Assembly (NCBI GenBank): GCA_934140285.1
Contig: CAKPBI010000005.1
Location: forward strand, 1 to 64,000
Reading direction: 5' to 3'
From: an uncultured Bacilli bacterium
GTDB lineage: Bacteria > Bacillota_I > Bacilli_A > ML615J-28 > CAG-313
DNA length: 64,000 nt
Made by a program: the position numbers and the translations under genes. Each line of letters opens with the position of its first letter. Position 1 is the stretch's first letter. The notes under the pieces are model-generated. The model worked only from the letters and a program-made list of their open reading frames with translations, was not told where the DNA came from and did no database searches. Positions 14,834 to 23,901 of the stretch are shown here, in pieces.

Positions 14834-17029
14834 ATGTTAAAAAAAATAAATATAGTTATTGTAAGTTTAATTATTCCTTTTTCATTGAATTTAAAATTAG
14901 GATTTATGATATTAATTCCTGTATTACTCTTTTATTTGTTTAAAGATATTAAAAATGTGTTGTATACGTATTTACCAGTAGTGATAACTTCATTCTTGTT
15001 TATGCGACAATACTTCTTGTTAATATTAATCGTAGAATTAGCAATGTTGGTATTCTATTATTTTTTAACACGTCTAAAAAAAGTAAATAATAAATTATTA
15101 ACAGTTATTACATGCAGCTTTATAATGGTATTAAATTTAGTTACATTACTTGTTGTAAAAGAAAATAATATACTTAATATATTTTTGTCTTCAATTATTG
15201 CGACTATGTTGTATATATATTTAGAGTACTTTTTATATAAGTCATTATTTGAAAAACCTAAAGTTTCAAATCTCTTTATTTCCTCCTCTGCATATTTAGA
15301 AATAATGTTAGGGTTAGTAACAATATTAAGCGGAGCAGAAACTTCCATTTTTGGGGCTAATTTAGGCTTCATATGCGCAATTTACTTCGCAATGCTATTT
15401 GGTAGGAACTATAAAAATATTTACTCTTTATTATATGGCATTTCAGCTATGGCAATATTATATCTTGGATTTAAAGTCCAAATTAGTATATTAGTTCCTT
15501 TTGTCAGTTCTATATATATGATTTCTAATATGTTATTAATACTATTATTTAATGCATTTATTACATTATTAATTTTTACTAATAGTTCTTACTCAACTAG
15601 CATGCTTCTTAGTATGATGATAGTAAGTATAGTTTTTGAAATTATATCGCTTTTTACTAGTAATGATGAAAAGTTAACTAATGAAGATATTTGTGATAAT
15701 ATATATGAACAAGTACAAAAAAGTACAAATGAAGAAATATTAAACTTTGCTTTATTTTTGGATAAACTTTCAAGTAATTTTAAAAATCCTAAGGAATACA
15801 ATGAAAGAATAAGTAATGGTATAAAAATACTAGTACAAAAGAATTGTTTAAACTGTCAAAAGAAAAAAGAGTGTTTCAGTAAATATAAAATCGATTTATA
15901 TCAAATCTTTAAATCATTGTTAATGGATGAAAATAAACACAATGACAATTTAAAAGAGTTTTATGATTATTGCACAAGCGTAAAAGAATTAGAAAATACT
16001 ATAAAGTTAATCCAAAAAAATATAAATATACCATATAGTAATGAAGAAAAATCTCAAAATAACATTATGCTTGCTCAAATTAGTGGATTGTCAAACACAA
16101 TAAAAAAATATGTTGTTGATTTATCATCACAACAAGAATTAAATTTTTATCAACTAATGTTATTGAAAAAAAGAATAAGAGAATATGGATATAATGTTAC
16201 ATATTATGAAGTAAAAAAATTATTTAAAGAAGACTTTAATGTCTTTGTAGGAATTGAAAACGAAAGCTTAGATGCAATAAAAAATACAATTAAACTATTA
16301 GCATATACCACACTTGGAATTAATACATCAATTATTTTTGATCATTTAGATAACAAGACAACCTATTTTAGTATAATTCCTAAAATTGAAATTGATGTTA
16401 CATATGGTTATGGTGCATTGTCATGTGATGGTGAAGAGATTTGTGGAGATAATTATTTAATAAAAGAAATAAACAATGGCCATTTTATTTCCGCAATATC
16501 TGATGGTATGGGAAAAGGATATCGGGCATTTTATGAATCAGATTTAACATTAAAATTAGTAGAGGATATTATTAAATTAAACCTTAGTACGCAAACTGCA
16601 CTTGAAATACTTAATAGTTTCTATTTAGTTCAAGAGTATTTGGAAGAATATGCTACACTAGATTTGTTAGAAATAAATAGATATAATAAATCAGCTAACT
16701 TTTTTAAAATGGGTGCTACAACTACATATATATTTAGAATGGATGGAACAATTGATAAAATCATAAACAAAGCACTTCCATTTGGGTTAGATGAAGAAAT
16801 TATGAATGTATCTGTTGAACTAAAACATGGTGATTTAATTTTAATGAGTAGTGATGGAATATTTGAAAATATAATAGATGAAGAAAAACTCAAAAAATTT
16901 ATTATGTCTATAAAAAATGAAGCTCCGCAAAAAATAGTTTATGAATTATTAAATTACACGTTAAACAATAAGATTAAAACAAAGGATGATATGTCATTAA
17001 TTGCTTTAAAAATAGAAGATGTTGCATAA
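14834..17029 (+). CDS. spoIIE: Stage II sporulation protein E (SpoIIE) phosphatase
   Basis: SpoIIE is the membrane PP2C phosphatase that activates the first forespore sigma factor by dephosphorylating SpoIIAA, and it acts at the polar septum. Here 731 residues start at ATG 14834, six bases after a GGAGG site (a TTG at 14822 precedes that site and is unlikely). The first 280 residues hold about ten membrane helices. A regulatory region with the family's cysteine cluster CLNCQKKKEC begins near residue 338. The PP2C domain (about 523-731) has GDNYLIKEI, AISDGMGKGYRAFYES, LDLLEI and LMSSDGIFENI, all close to Bacillus SpoIIE. Other sporulation genes are not in the window. A TATAAT lies 40 bases upstream. 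Confidence 0.92.
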   Translation: MLKKINIVIVSLIIPFSLNLKLGFMILIPVLLFYLFKDIKNVLYTYLPVVITSFLFMRQYFLLILIVELAMLVFYYFLTRLKKVNNKLLTVITCSFIMVLNLVTLLVVKENNILNIFLSSIIATMLYIYLEYFLYKSLFEKPKVSNLFISSSAYLEIMLGLVTILSGAETSIFGANLGFICAIYFAMLFGRNYKNIYSLLYGISAMAILYLGFKVQISILVPFVSSIYMISNMLLILLFNAFITLLIFTNSSYSTSMLLSMMIVSIVFEIISLFTSNDEKLTNEDICDNIYEQVQKSTNEEILNFALFLDKLSSNFKNPKEYNERISNGIKILVQKNCLNCQKKKECFSKYKIDLYQIFKSLLMDENKHNDNLKEFYDYCTSVKELENTIKLIQKNINIPYSNEEKSQNNIMLAQISGLSNTIKKYVVDLSSQQELNFYQLMLLKKRIREYGYNVTYYEVKKLFKEDFNVFVGIENESLDAIKNTIKLLAYTTLGINTSIIFDHLDNKTTYFSIIPKIEIDVTYGYGALSCDGEEICGDNYLIKEINNGHFISAISDGMGKGYRAFYESDLTLKLVEDIIKLNLSTQTALEILNSFYLVQEYLEEYATLDLLEINRYNKSANFFKMGATTTYIFRMDGTIDKIINKALPFGLDEEIMNVSVELKHGDLILMSSDGIFENIIDEEKLKKFIMSIKNEAPQKIVYELLNYTLNNKIKTKDDMSLIALKIEDVA

Positions 17030-17033
17030 AAAA

Positions 17034-17088
17034 AACTTGTACTAATTCTCAAAACACATCTGTATTTTAAGGAGAATTAATACAAGTT
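17034..17088. terminator. Large bidirectional terminator hairpin
   Basis: 17-base arms (AACTTGTACTAATTCTC and complement with one mismatch) around a 21-base loop. T runs occur on both strands, with eight T on the minus strand, so it ends spoIIE and the convergent rhodanese gene. Confidence 0.85.
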
Positions 17089-17091
17089 CTT

Positions 17092-17406
17092 TTAATAATT
17101 AGTTTTTAAGTGATATGAACCAACCCAACAATCAAGACCGCCTATAACATTAACCACATTATAACCATGGCTATCAAGAAAAGCAGTGACTTTTTTACTT
17201 ATTTCACCATTCTTACATATTATGTAATATATATTCCTTTTATTTAAAAATAAATAATGTTTATCATAAAGAAGACTAGCGGGAACATTATAGGAATAAA
17301 TTAAATGATATTGCTCATAATCATAGGGCTCACGTACATCAATAATTCTAAGGTTGCTAGTTTTTTGATATAACTTAAAAAACAAAATTGGTGATATTTC
17401 TTTCAT
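17092..17406 (-). CDS. Rhodanese-domain protein
   Basis: A 104-residue single-domain rhodanese, a sulfur-carrier or sulfurtransferase fold. IIDVREPYDYEQYHL is the typical start, YYIICKNGEISKK holds the catalytic-loop cysteine, and GYNVVNVIGGLDCW is the closing motif. The loop CKNGEIS is shorter in charge than the usual CRSGNRS, so activity may differ. An AAAGGAGG site precedes the ATG. No signal peptide, so cytosolic. Confidence 0.88.
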   Translation of the reverse strand: MKEISPILFFKLYQKTSNLRIIDVREPYDYEQYHLIYSYNVPASLLYDKHYLFLNKRNIYYIICKNGEISKKVTAFLDSHGYNVVNVIGGLDCWVGSYHLKTNY

Positions 17407-17570
17407 ACTGGTTCCTCCTTTAACAAAATCATTATATAATAATTGTAATGAATCTTTTTGTCGAAATTAGAAACAAAAAAATAATTATTAAATTACTAAA
17501 CAAACAAAAAATATGATATAATAAAATAAAGGGATATTATGTAATAAAATGAATTTTGATGGAGGGATGT

Positions 17571-18224
17571 ATGAATAAGAAAGAAAACGCCTTAGCAACA
17601 TATATATTTGATAATGGCCCATATCCATTTACAAAAGAAAAAATGTTTATTGTATACAAGGTGAATAAAGAAGATTTTGAAACTATCAATACAATTATTA
17701 ATGATATATATGATAATGTGGAATTTATTGATTATAACGATTTTATGATGGCATTCTCTACAAGTTTTTCAAATATACGAGAGTTGTTTCAAACATTTAC
17801 AATTGATCTTGAATATGAAACTATTGTAAATGAGGGATTTAAAATAAGCAAAAATACATCTGGAAAACAATTTGTTGAATATATCAATTATGTTTTAACT
17901 GCTTTTCCAAAAGAGTCATATTCTAATGTAATAGATATATGCATGAAGGCTAATAACAATAATAATAGTATTATTAACATTTTAAAAGAGAATGTTTTAA
18001 ATCCAATTATAGATCGATCGGATATTATAGATATAATTAATATGTTTTTTAAGAACAATCTTAATGTTTCACTTACTTCAAAACACGTTTATATGCATAG
18101 AAATAGTTTAATAAATAAATTAGACAAAATTCAGAAATTAACTAACCTTAATATCCAAAACTTCCACGATGCATATACTATGAAAATTTTATTGGATGCG
18201 ATTAAAAATGATGAAAAGAAATAA
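17571..18224 (+). CDS. PucR/CdaR-type helix-turn-helix protein
   Basis: A 217-residue protein whose last 60 residues match the C-terminal HTH of PucR/CdaR regulators: FFKNNLNVSLTSKHVYMHRNSLINKLDKI, with the HRNSL core, then LTNLNIQNFHDAYTMKILL. The N-terminal 150 residues are not a recognised sensor domain. The start is ATG 17571, five bases after GGAGG; a TTG at 17556 lies before that site. The end overlaps the thioredoxin gene by up to 29 bases, so the two are coupled. Confidence 0.75.
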   Translation: MNKKENALATYIFDNGPYPFTKEKMFIVYKVNKEDFETINTIINDIYDNVEFIDYNDFMMAFSTSFSNIRELFQTFTIDLEYETIVNEGFKISKNTSGKQFVEYINYVLTAFPKESYSNVIDICMKANNNNNSIINILKENVLNPIIDRSDIIDIINMFFKNNLNVSLTSKHVYMHRNSLINKLDKIQKLTNLNIQNFHDAYTMKILLDAIKNDEKK

Positions 18225-18513
18225 TGATGTAAATTTAGATGAGATATTAAATACTACACACACAATAATAATATTTTTTGGCGCAGAATTTTGCGATGGA
18301 TGTAAGATGGTTAAACCAATAATAGAGGAACTATCTATCAAAAATAAGAATATTGATACTTATTATATTGATACAAGTTTAAATAGTGATTTAACTTATC
18401 TGTTAAATGTAACAAGTATCCCCACAACTATCATAGTAAAAGATAAAAATATAATTGATAAAGCTATAGGGTATCGTCCACTAAAATATTTTGAAAAAAT
18501 TATTAATGGTTAA
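18196..18513 (+). CDS. Thioredoxin-like protein with CDGC active site
   Basis: About 100 residues with a thioredoxin fold: TIIIFFGAEFCDGCKMVKP carries the CxxC redox motif (CDGC instead of CGPC), and VTSIPTTIIV carries the cis-proline. There is no signal peptide, so it acts in the cytosol. The start is uncertain: ATG 18196, 18208 or 18211 are all in frame, and all lie inside the preceding gene. The pairing with a PucR-type regulator is unusual. Confidence 0.82.
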   Translation: MRLKMMKRNNDVNLDEILNTTHTIIIFFGAEFCDGCKMVKPIIEELSIKNKNIDTYYIDTSLNSDLTYLLNVTSIPTTIIVKDKNIIDKAIGYRPLKYFEKIING

Positions 18514-18520
18514 TAATTAT

Positions 18521-18564
18521 TGTGCAAATTGCACATTTTAAATTAATAATTTTTTTGATATAAT
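18521..18564 (+). promoter_or_regulatory. Palindrome and -10 upstream of ABC ATPase
   Basis: A perfect 15-bp inverted repeat TGTGCAA-A-TTGCACA at 18521-18535 stands before a TATAAT at 18559-18564. It could be an operator just upstream of the -35 region or a weak terminator for the thioredoxin gene; the T run after it is interrupted. Confidence 0.5.
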
Positions 18565-18609
18565 ATTAACGAATAAAACAATTTGTCAAAAACAAGGAGG
18601 AATTTAATA

Positions 18610-19746
18610 ATGGCAACTGTAGAATTAAAAAATATAAATAAAATTTATAGTAACAATGTTCAAGCAGTATTTGACTTTAATCTAAAAATTAAGGATCGTG
18701 AATTTATTGTATTCGTTGGTCCATCAGGATGTGGTAAGTCAACTACATTAAGAATGATTGCGGGTCTTGAAGAAATAACAAGTGGACAATTATTAATTGA
18801 TAATGAAGTAATGAATGATGTTGCTCCAAAAGATCGTAATATCGCCATGGTTTTCCAATCATATGCATTGTATCCACATATGACAGTATATGATAATATG
18901 GCATTCGGATTAAAATTACGTAAGTTCTCACGTGATGAAATTGATCGACGTGTACAACATGCAGCAGAAGTATTAGGCTTAAAACCTTACTTAGATCGTA
19001 AACCAACTGCATTATCAGGTGGTCAAAAACAACGTGTTGCATTAGGCCGTGCTATTGTTCGTGATGCAAAAGTATTCTTAATGGACGAACCTTTGTCAAA
19101 CCTAGATGCTAAACTACGTGTACAAATGAGATCAGAATTAATTAAATTACATGAAAGTTTAGGAACAACAACTATTTATGTAACACATGACCAAATTGAA
19201 GCCATGACTATGGCATCAAGAATCGTTGTAATGAAAGATGGTTATGTTCAACAAATAGGTGCACCAAAAGAAATTTATGATTATCCTACAAATATGTTCG
19301 TAGGTGGATTTATCGGTACTCCTCCAATGAACTTTATCGAAGGAACAGTAGGTAAAGATGGCGTATTTGAATGTGGAAATCATCGTTATGGTGTAGTTCG
19401 TTTCAGAGTTCCAGAAGAAAAACTAGAAGTATTAAAGGAAAAGAATTTTATCGAAAAACCTATTATTATGGGTATTCGTCCTGAAGATATCTATGATAAA
19501 GAAGAAGTAATTGAAAAATTATCTGAATGGGCATTTGAACTTAAAGTTGATGTATCAGAACTTTTAGGTGCTGAATCTCAAATTACTGTTAAACTTCCAG
19601 GAACAGACAGAGTTGGCCAAAGTGTAACTGCTAAAGTTCCTGCACGTGCTGATGTTCATATGGGAGATATGTTAAAACTTGCATTTGATATGAATAAATG
19701 TCATTTCTTTGATCCAGAAACTACAAATAGAATTAGAAGAGATTAG
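18610..19746 (+). CDS. Carbohydrate ABC transporter ATPase, MsmX/UgpC type
   Basis: A 378-residue ATPase of the MalK/UgpC/MsmX group. Walker A GPSGCGKST, Q-loop MVFQSYALYPHMTVYDNMAFG, signature LSGGQKQR, Walker B VFLMDEPLSNLDAK and H-loop TIYVTHDQ are intact, and the last 130 residues form the TOBE domain. The start is ATG 18610 after AAGGAGG. No sugar permease or binding protein is adjacent, so it is probably a shared ATPase serving several sugar importers, as MsmX does in Bacillus. It leads an apparent operon with a ComK-like gene, pgk and tpiA. Confidence 0.93.
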   Translation: MATVELKNINKIYSNNVQAVFDFNLKIKDREFIVFVGPSGCGKSTTLRMIAGLEEITSGQLLIDNEVMNDVAPKDRNIAMVFQSYALYPHMTVYDNMAFGLKLRKFSRDEIDRRVQHAAEVLGLKPYLDRKPTALSGGQKQRVALGRAIVRDAKVFLMDEPLSNLDAKLRVQMRSELIKLHESLGTTTIYVTHDQIEAMTMASRIVVMKDGYVQQIGAPKEIYDYPTNMFVGGFIGTPPMNFIEGTVGKDGVFECGNHRYGVVRFRVPEEKLEVLKEKNFIEKPIIMGIRPEDIYDKEEVIEKLSEWAFELKVDVSELLGAESQITVKLPGTDRVGQSVTAKVPARADVHMGDMLKLAFDMNKCHFFDPETTNRIRRD

Positions 19747-19748
19747 TT

Positions 19749-20168
19749 ATGGATGATAGCATTCTTTTCATTGAAAAACAAGGATGTTCTGGTAGAATTC
19801 ATCGTCTTAATAAAGAGGTTGAATTTCTAGATATTTCTCCTATGAAATATTTAAATAGATTATGTTTAGAAAAAATAACAACATTAGAAGGAAGAATTCA
19901 AGCAATTAAACAAACTTGTAATATAGTAAAGAATGTACCAATATATATAGATGATAATTTAATACTATTCAGTATAAATAGTTTTAAATCAGTTGATAAT
20001 ATATTCATTAATTCAGTTTATATTAAATATATAGAAAAACAAGGAATAAAAACTAAAATAGTATTTTATGATAATGAATGTATTGTTATAAAAAAACCAA
20101 GTCATTTAATGAAATCAAAATACGAGAAATGCATGAAAATTAAAAAACAAATAAATCAGTATTGCTAG
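19749..20168 (+). CDS. ComK-like competence regulator
   Basis: A 139-residue protein resembling ComK, the DNA-binding master regulator of competence in Bacillus (about 190 residues there). The match is the core: a late cysteine, then LEGRIQAIKQTCNIVKNVPIYIDDNLILF followed by a serine-rich loop and KTKIVFYDNECIVI, corresponding to ComK's GR...K.PI.I and N...V.F.NG segments. It is shorter at both ends. It begins two bases after the ABC ATPase stop and ends 15 bases before pgk. Assignment rests on pattern only; DNA-uptake genes are not in this window. Confidence 0.65.
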   Translation: MDDSILFIEKQGCSGRIHRLNKEVEFLDISPMKYLNRLCLEKITTLEGRIQAIKQTCNIVKNVPIYIDDNLILFSINSFKSVDNIFINSVYIKYIEKQGIKTKIVFYDNECIVIKKPSHLMKSKYEKCMKIKKQINQYC

Positions 20169-20183
20169 AAAGGAAGAATAATT

Positions 20184-21416
20184 ATGGCAAAAATGAGTAT
20201 TAGAGATTTAGACTTAAAAAATAAAAAAGTCTTAATGCGTGTAGATTTTAACGTTCCTATGAAGAACGGTGTTATCACCGATGATAATCGTATAGTTCAA
20301 GCATTACCAACAATTAAATATGCAATAGAACAAGGCGGAAAGGTAATTTTATTTTCTCACCTTGGTCGTATTAAAACTGCTGAAGATTTAGCAAAAAATA
20401 GTTTAGCTCCTGTTGCTAAAAGATTAGAAGAATTACTAGGCCAACCTGTAAAATTTGTTCCAGTAACACGTGGACAAGAACTAGAAGATGCAATTAATGC
20501 TTTACAAGCTGGTGAAGTATTAATGTTTGAAAATACTAGATATGAAGATTTAGATGGAAAGAAAGAATCTAAAAATGATCCTGAACTTGGTGCATATTGG
20601 GCAAGCCTAGGAGATGTATTTGTAAATGATGCATTTGGCACAGCACATCGTGCACATGCTTCTAACCAAGGTATAGCAAGCCATCATCAAAATGAAAGTG
20701 CTGCAGGTTTCTTACTAGAAAAAGAAATAAAATTTATTGGTGGAGCTGTTGACAATCCAGTACATCCATTTGTTGCAATTTTAGGTGGTGCTAAAGTAAG
20801 TGATAAAATTTCAGTTATTGAAAATTTACTTACAAAAGCTGACAAAGTTATGATTTGTGGTGCAATGGCTTATACATTCTTCAAAGCACAAGGCCTAGAA
20901 GTTGGAAAATCAAAATGTGAACCAGACTTTGTAGAATTTGCAAAAGGATTATTAGAAAAAGCAAATGGTAAAATTATTTTACCTGTAGATGTAGCAACAG
21001 TTACAGTATCTGATGAAGAATGTGCAGCAGACTTCTTTGGTGCAATTTCAAAGGCTGAAGTAAAAGTAGTTCCAGTTACAAATATAGCTCCAGAAGCACA
21101 AGGCTTAGACTGTGGACCTGAAACAATTAAATTATTTGCAAAAGAACTTCAAGGTGCTAAGACAGTTGTATGGAATGGCCCTGCTGGAGTATTTGAAGTG
21201 GAAAAATTTGCAAAGGGTACAAAAGCAATTTGCGAAACACTTGCTAATCTAAAGGGGGCTACAACAATTATTGGCGGTGGAGACTCAGCTGCAGCAGCAA
21301 TATCTATGGGATATGAAAGTAAATTTACTCATATTTCAACAGGCGGTGGAGCTAGCTTAGAATATTTAGAAGGTAAAGCATTACCTGGTGTAACTTGCTT
21401 AACTGACTTAAAATAG
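20184..21416 (+). CDS. pgk: Phosphoglycerate kinase
   Basis: Glycolytic enzyme making ATP from 1,3-bisphosphoglycerate. The 410-residue protein has RVDFNVPMKNG, SHLGR, FVNDAFGTAHRAHAS, ILGGAKVSDKI, MICGAMAYTFFKA and the nucleotide-site GGGDSAAAA. A GAAAGGAAG site precedes the ATG. It is about 15 residues longer than average. gap is not adjacent; tpiA follows ten bases on. Confidence 0.98.
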   Translation: MAKMSIRDLDLKNKKVLMRVDFNVPMKNGVITDDNRIVQALPTIKYAIEQGGKVILFSHLGRIKTAEDLAKNSLAPVAKRLEELLGQPVKFVPVTRGQELEDAINALQAGEVLMFENTRYEDLDGKKESKNDPELGAYWASLGDVFVNDAFGTAHRAHASNQGIASHHQNESAAGFLLEKEIKFIGGAVDNPVHPFVAILGGAKVSDKISVIENLLTKADKVMICGAMAYTFFKAQGLEVGKSKCEPDFVEFAKGLLEKANGKIILPVDVATVTVSDEECAADFFGAISKAEVKVVPVTNIAPEAQGLDCGPETIKLFAKELQGAKTVVWNGPAGVFEVEKFAKGTKAICETLANLKGATTIIGGGDSAAAAISMGYESKFTHISTGGGASLEYLEGKALPGVTCLTDLK

Positions 21417-21426
21417 AGGTATATAT

Positions 21427-22185
21427 ATGAGAAAACCTATAATTGCTGGAAATTGGAAAATGTTTAAGACTCGTGATGAAGCCCTAGCATTTATATATAA
21501 AGTAAATGAAGCTGTACCTGCTCAAGAAATTGTAGATAGCGTTATATGTGCTCCATTTACAGTATTACGTTGTCTAGTAAAACGTCAAGGAGAAAACCTA
21601 AGAATTGGTGCACAAAATATGCATTATGAAGAACAAGGTGCATACACAGGAGAAATAGCTCCTAACATGCTTACTTCATTAGGCGTTGAGTATGTTATTA
21701 TCGGCCATAGTGAAAGAAGAGCAATGTTCAATGAAACAGATGAATCAATTAATAAAAAACTTCATGCTGCTTTTGAACATGGATTAACTCCAATTCTATG
21801 TGTTGGTGAACACTTAGAAGAACGTGAAACTGGAAAAACTGAAACACTATTACATGAACAATTAGAAAAAGATCTTGCAGGATTAACGGAAGAGCAAGTA
21901 GAAAAATTAGTTATAGCATACGAACCTATCTGGGCAATTGGAACAGGACGTACTGCAACTAATGAAGTTGCTGATGAGACTTGTGGTTATATTAGAAGTG
22001 TCGTTAAAGAACTTTATGGTGAAAATGCTGCAGAAGCTATAAGAATTCAATATGGAGGCAGTGTTAAAGTTAATAATATAGAAGGCTTAATGGCTATGCC
22101 TAACATAGATGGTGCTCTAATTGGTGGAGCAAGCTTGAACCCTGATGACTTTATTTACTTTACAAACGTCGCTGTAAGAAAATAA
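21427..22185 (+). CDS. tpiA: Triosephosphate isomerase
   Basis: Interconverts the two triose phosphates. The 252 residues include GNWKMFKT with the catalytic lysine, IIGHSERR with the histidine, AYEPIWAIGTGRTAT with the catalytic glutamate and loop 6, and YGGSVKVNN. AGAGGTATATAT precedes the ATG. Last gene before a terminator. Confidence 0.98.
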   Translation: MRKPIIAGNWKMFKTRDEALAFIYKVNEAVPAQEIVDSVICAPFTVLRCLVKRQGENLRIGAQNMHYEEQGAYTGEIAPNMLTSLGVEYVIIGHSERRAMFNETDESINKKLHAAFEHGLTPILCVGEHLEERETGKTETLLHEQLEKDLAGLTEEQVEKLVIAYEPIWAIGTGRTATNEVADETCGYIRSVVKELYGENAAEAIRIQYGGSVKVNNIEGLMAMPNIDGALIGGASLNPDDFIYFTNVAVRK

Positions 22186-22198
22186 ATAGAATATAAAG

Positions 22199-22235
22199 TC
22201 TATATGATGTATATTTACATCATATAGATTTTTTT
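22199..22235 (+). terminator. Terminator after tpiA
   Basis: A 13-bp perfect stem TCTATATGATGTA and complement, a four-base loop and seven T. Confidence 0.93.
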
Positions 22236-22270
22236 ATATTTGATTTAATTATTATTAAAGTATTATTTTC

Positions 22271-22299
22271 TTGCAATGAGTTGTTTTTTTTGATAGAAT
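22271..22299 (+). promoter_or_regulatory. Promoter of the FN3 membrane protein gene
   Basis: TTGCAA at 22271-22276 and TAGAAT at 22294-22299 with a 17-base spacer. Confidence 0.7.
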
Positions 22300-22325
22300 A
22301 GACATATATTAAGAGGTGAGATACA

Positions 22326-22955
22326 TTGAGGGATTTACGTTATAAAAATCTAAAAGAAGAAAATGATAAAATTTTATTGCATCTTACAGGAAAATATCAA
22401 CACCTTGCAAATATATACATAAAAAAAGCAAGAGGATATGCAGTAAAAAATATAGATACTGAAATGAAAATTAATGATACTCTACTTGAATTAGATGATT
22501 ATGATTCAAGAAATGTTTCATATGAAAATGCAATTACTAATGATAATTTATTTATTAAAAATCATATAGAACTTTTATCCAAAGAATTGAAAGACCCAAA
22601 TCGTTGGAAGACTATTTTAGGACTTACATTAATTGCTTTATTTATTATTTTGTGGGGAATAATTAGCATTTGGATGAGACAAGAAACTCCCGGCAAATCA
22701 CCACAAAATCTTTCAGTAGAAAAAATATCCAATACGCAAGTAAAAGTTAAATGGGATGAAGTCGACTTTGCAACAGAGGGATACTTTGTTTGGAAAGTAG
22801 ATTCTCAAGGTCATCTAGAAGGTAAATATCATACATTAATGTTAGAATATATTTTTGATGTTGAACCTAATAATAATTATACATTTTATGTCCAAACTAA
22901 AAAAACACAATATCTTGGTGAATCAAAAGCAGTATCAATAGAATACAAAAATTAG
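22326..22955 (+). CDS. Membrane protein with extracellular FN3-like domain
   Basis: A 209-residue protein: about 95 charged cytosolic residues with helical character, one membrane segment (ILGLTLIALFIILWGIISIW), then a domain of about 85 residues that looks like fibronectin type III (SPQNLSVEKISNTQVKVKWDEV...GYFVWKV...NYTFYVQTKK). The start codon is TTG 22326, set by the GAGGTGAG site six bases before it. No known function. Confidence 0.75.
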   Translation: MRDLRYKNLKEENDKILLHLTGKYQHLANIYIKKARGYAVKNIDTEMKINDTLLELDDYDSRNVSYENAITNDNLFIKNHIELLSKELKDPNRWKTILGLTLIALFIILWGIISIWMRQETPGKSPQNLSVEKISNTQVKVKWDEVDFATEGYFVWKVDSQGHLEGKYHTLMLEYIFDVEPNNNYTFYVQTKKTQYLGESKAVSIEYKN

Positions 22956-22984
22956 GCGCATGATTAATGCGCCTAATTATTATT
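22950..22984. terminator. Bidirectional terminator
   Basis: A 12-bp perfect stem AATTAGGCGCAT and complement with a five-base loop and T-rich tails on both strands. It lies between the FN3 gene and the convergent lysR. Confidence 0.92.
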
Positions 22985-23872
22985 ATTTTTATTATATAAT
23001 TCGATTAGTTCTTGAGCTATTTCAATATGTTGGAAGTATTTATTATATACAAGAAATCCTTGTTTTTTAATGTTTGCTCCTTTAATAGGAAGAATAGCTA
23101 TTTTCTTTTTACTCAATTCATCCATACAAGCACTTTTTGAAAGAATTGATATGCCAAAATCTTTTCTAATCAAATCTTTTATTGTTGCGATGTTATCTAC
23201 TTCTAAAACCACATTGTAATTTTCAATTGAATCATTGATTGATCCTAAAAAAGTATCAAATAATTCACGGGTAGTAGAAGACTTTGGTGTAAGGATTAGT
23301 CTTTCTTTTTTTAATTCTTTTAAGGAAATATTATTATTTTTTGCAAGAGGATGATTAACATTTAATACACAAACTAAATAGTCATCCTCAAGTGGCAAAG
23401 CAAGAAGCTTTGTATTTGTTGGAAGACCAGAAACCCAAGCTAAATCAAGTTCATAGTTTTCAACCATTTTGCATAATTCATATGTTGAATCAGTTATAAT
23501 TTTAATAGCAATGTTTTTATCACGATTTAAATAACTGTATTTACTAATTATTTCAATGATATTATTACTTTCTGCAGTATGAGTTATTCCAATTCGCAAT
23601 TTAGTAATCAAACTATCATAGTTTTGAATATCTTCTATTAAATGTTCTTCCATAGCTTTAGCTCTACGTGCGTATGCAACTAATAATTCTCCTTTTTTAG
23701 TTAGTGTAATACCTTTCTTATCACGATCAAAAATTTTTAAGCCATACTCTTTTTCAAGAGCATGTATTTGTTGAGTTATTGCTGGTTGAGTAAAAGATAA
23801 TTTTTTTGCAGCCTTTGTAAAATTTTTTTCTTCAATTACAGTTAGTAATGTAATTAATTTAATATCTAACAT
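22973..23872 (-). CDS. LysR family transcriptional regulator
   Basis: A 299-residue LysR regulator. The HTH is at residues 3-60 (FTKAAKKLSFTQPAITQQIHALEKEYGLKIFDR) and a type 2 periplasmic-binding-like effector domain follows. The start is the ATG at 23872, which a GGAGG site precedes; the in-frame ATG at 23884 lies before that site. It diverges from the antiporter gene, so it probably controls it. Confidence 0.92.
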   Translation of the reverse strand: MLDIKLITLLTVIEEKNFTKAAKKLSFTQPAITQQIHALEKEYGLKIFDRDKKGITLTKKGELLVAYARRAKAMEEHLIEDIQNYDSLITKLRIGITHTAESNNIIEIISKYSYLNRDKNIAIKIITDSTYELCKMVENYELDLAWVSGLPTNTKLLALPLEDDYLVCVLNVNHPLAKNNNISLKELKKERLILTPKSSTTRELFDTFLGSINDSIENYNVVLEVDNIATIKDLIRKDFGISILSKSACMDELSKKKIAILPIKGANIKKQGFLVYNKYFQHIEIAQELIELYNKNNNN

Positions 23873-23901
23873 TGTTGCCTCCATAAGAAAAATTTATGAT
23901 A

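Noticed and set aside
17455..17465. TTTTTGTCGAA as a Spo0A box
   Set aside because: A single seven-base match is expected several times by chance in a window of this size, and it is not placed before spoIIE.
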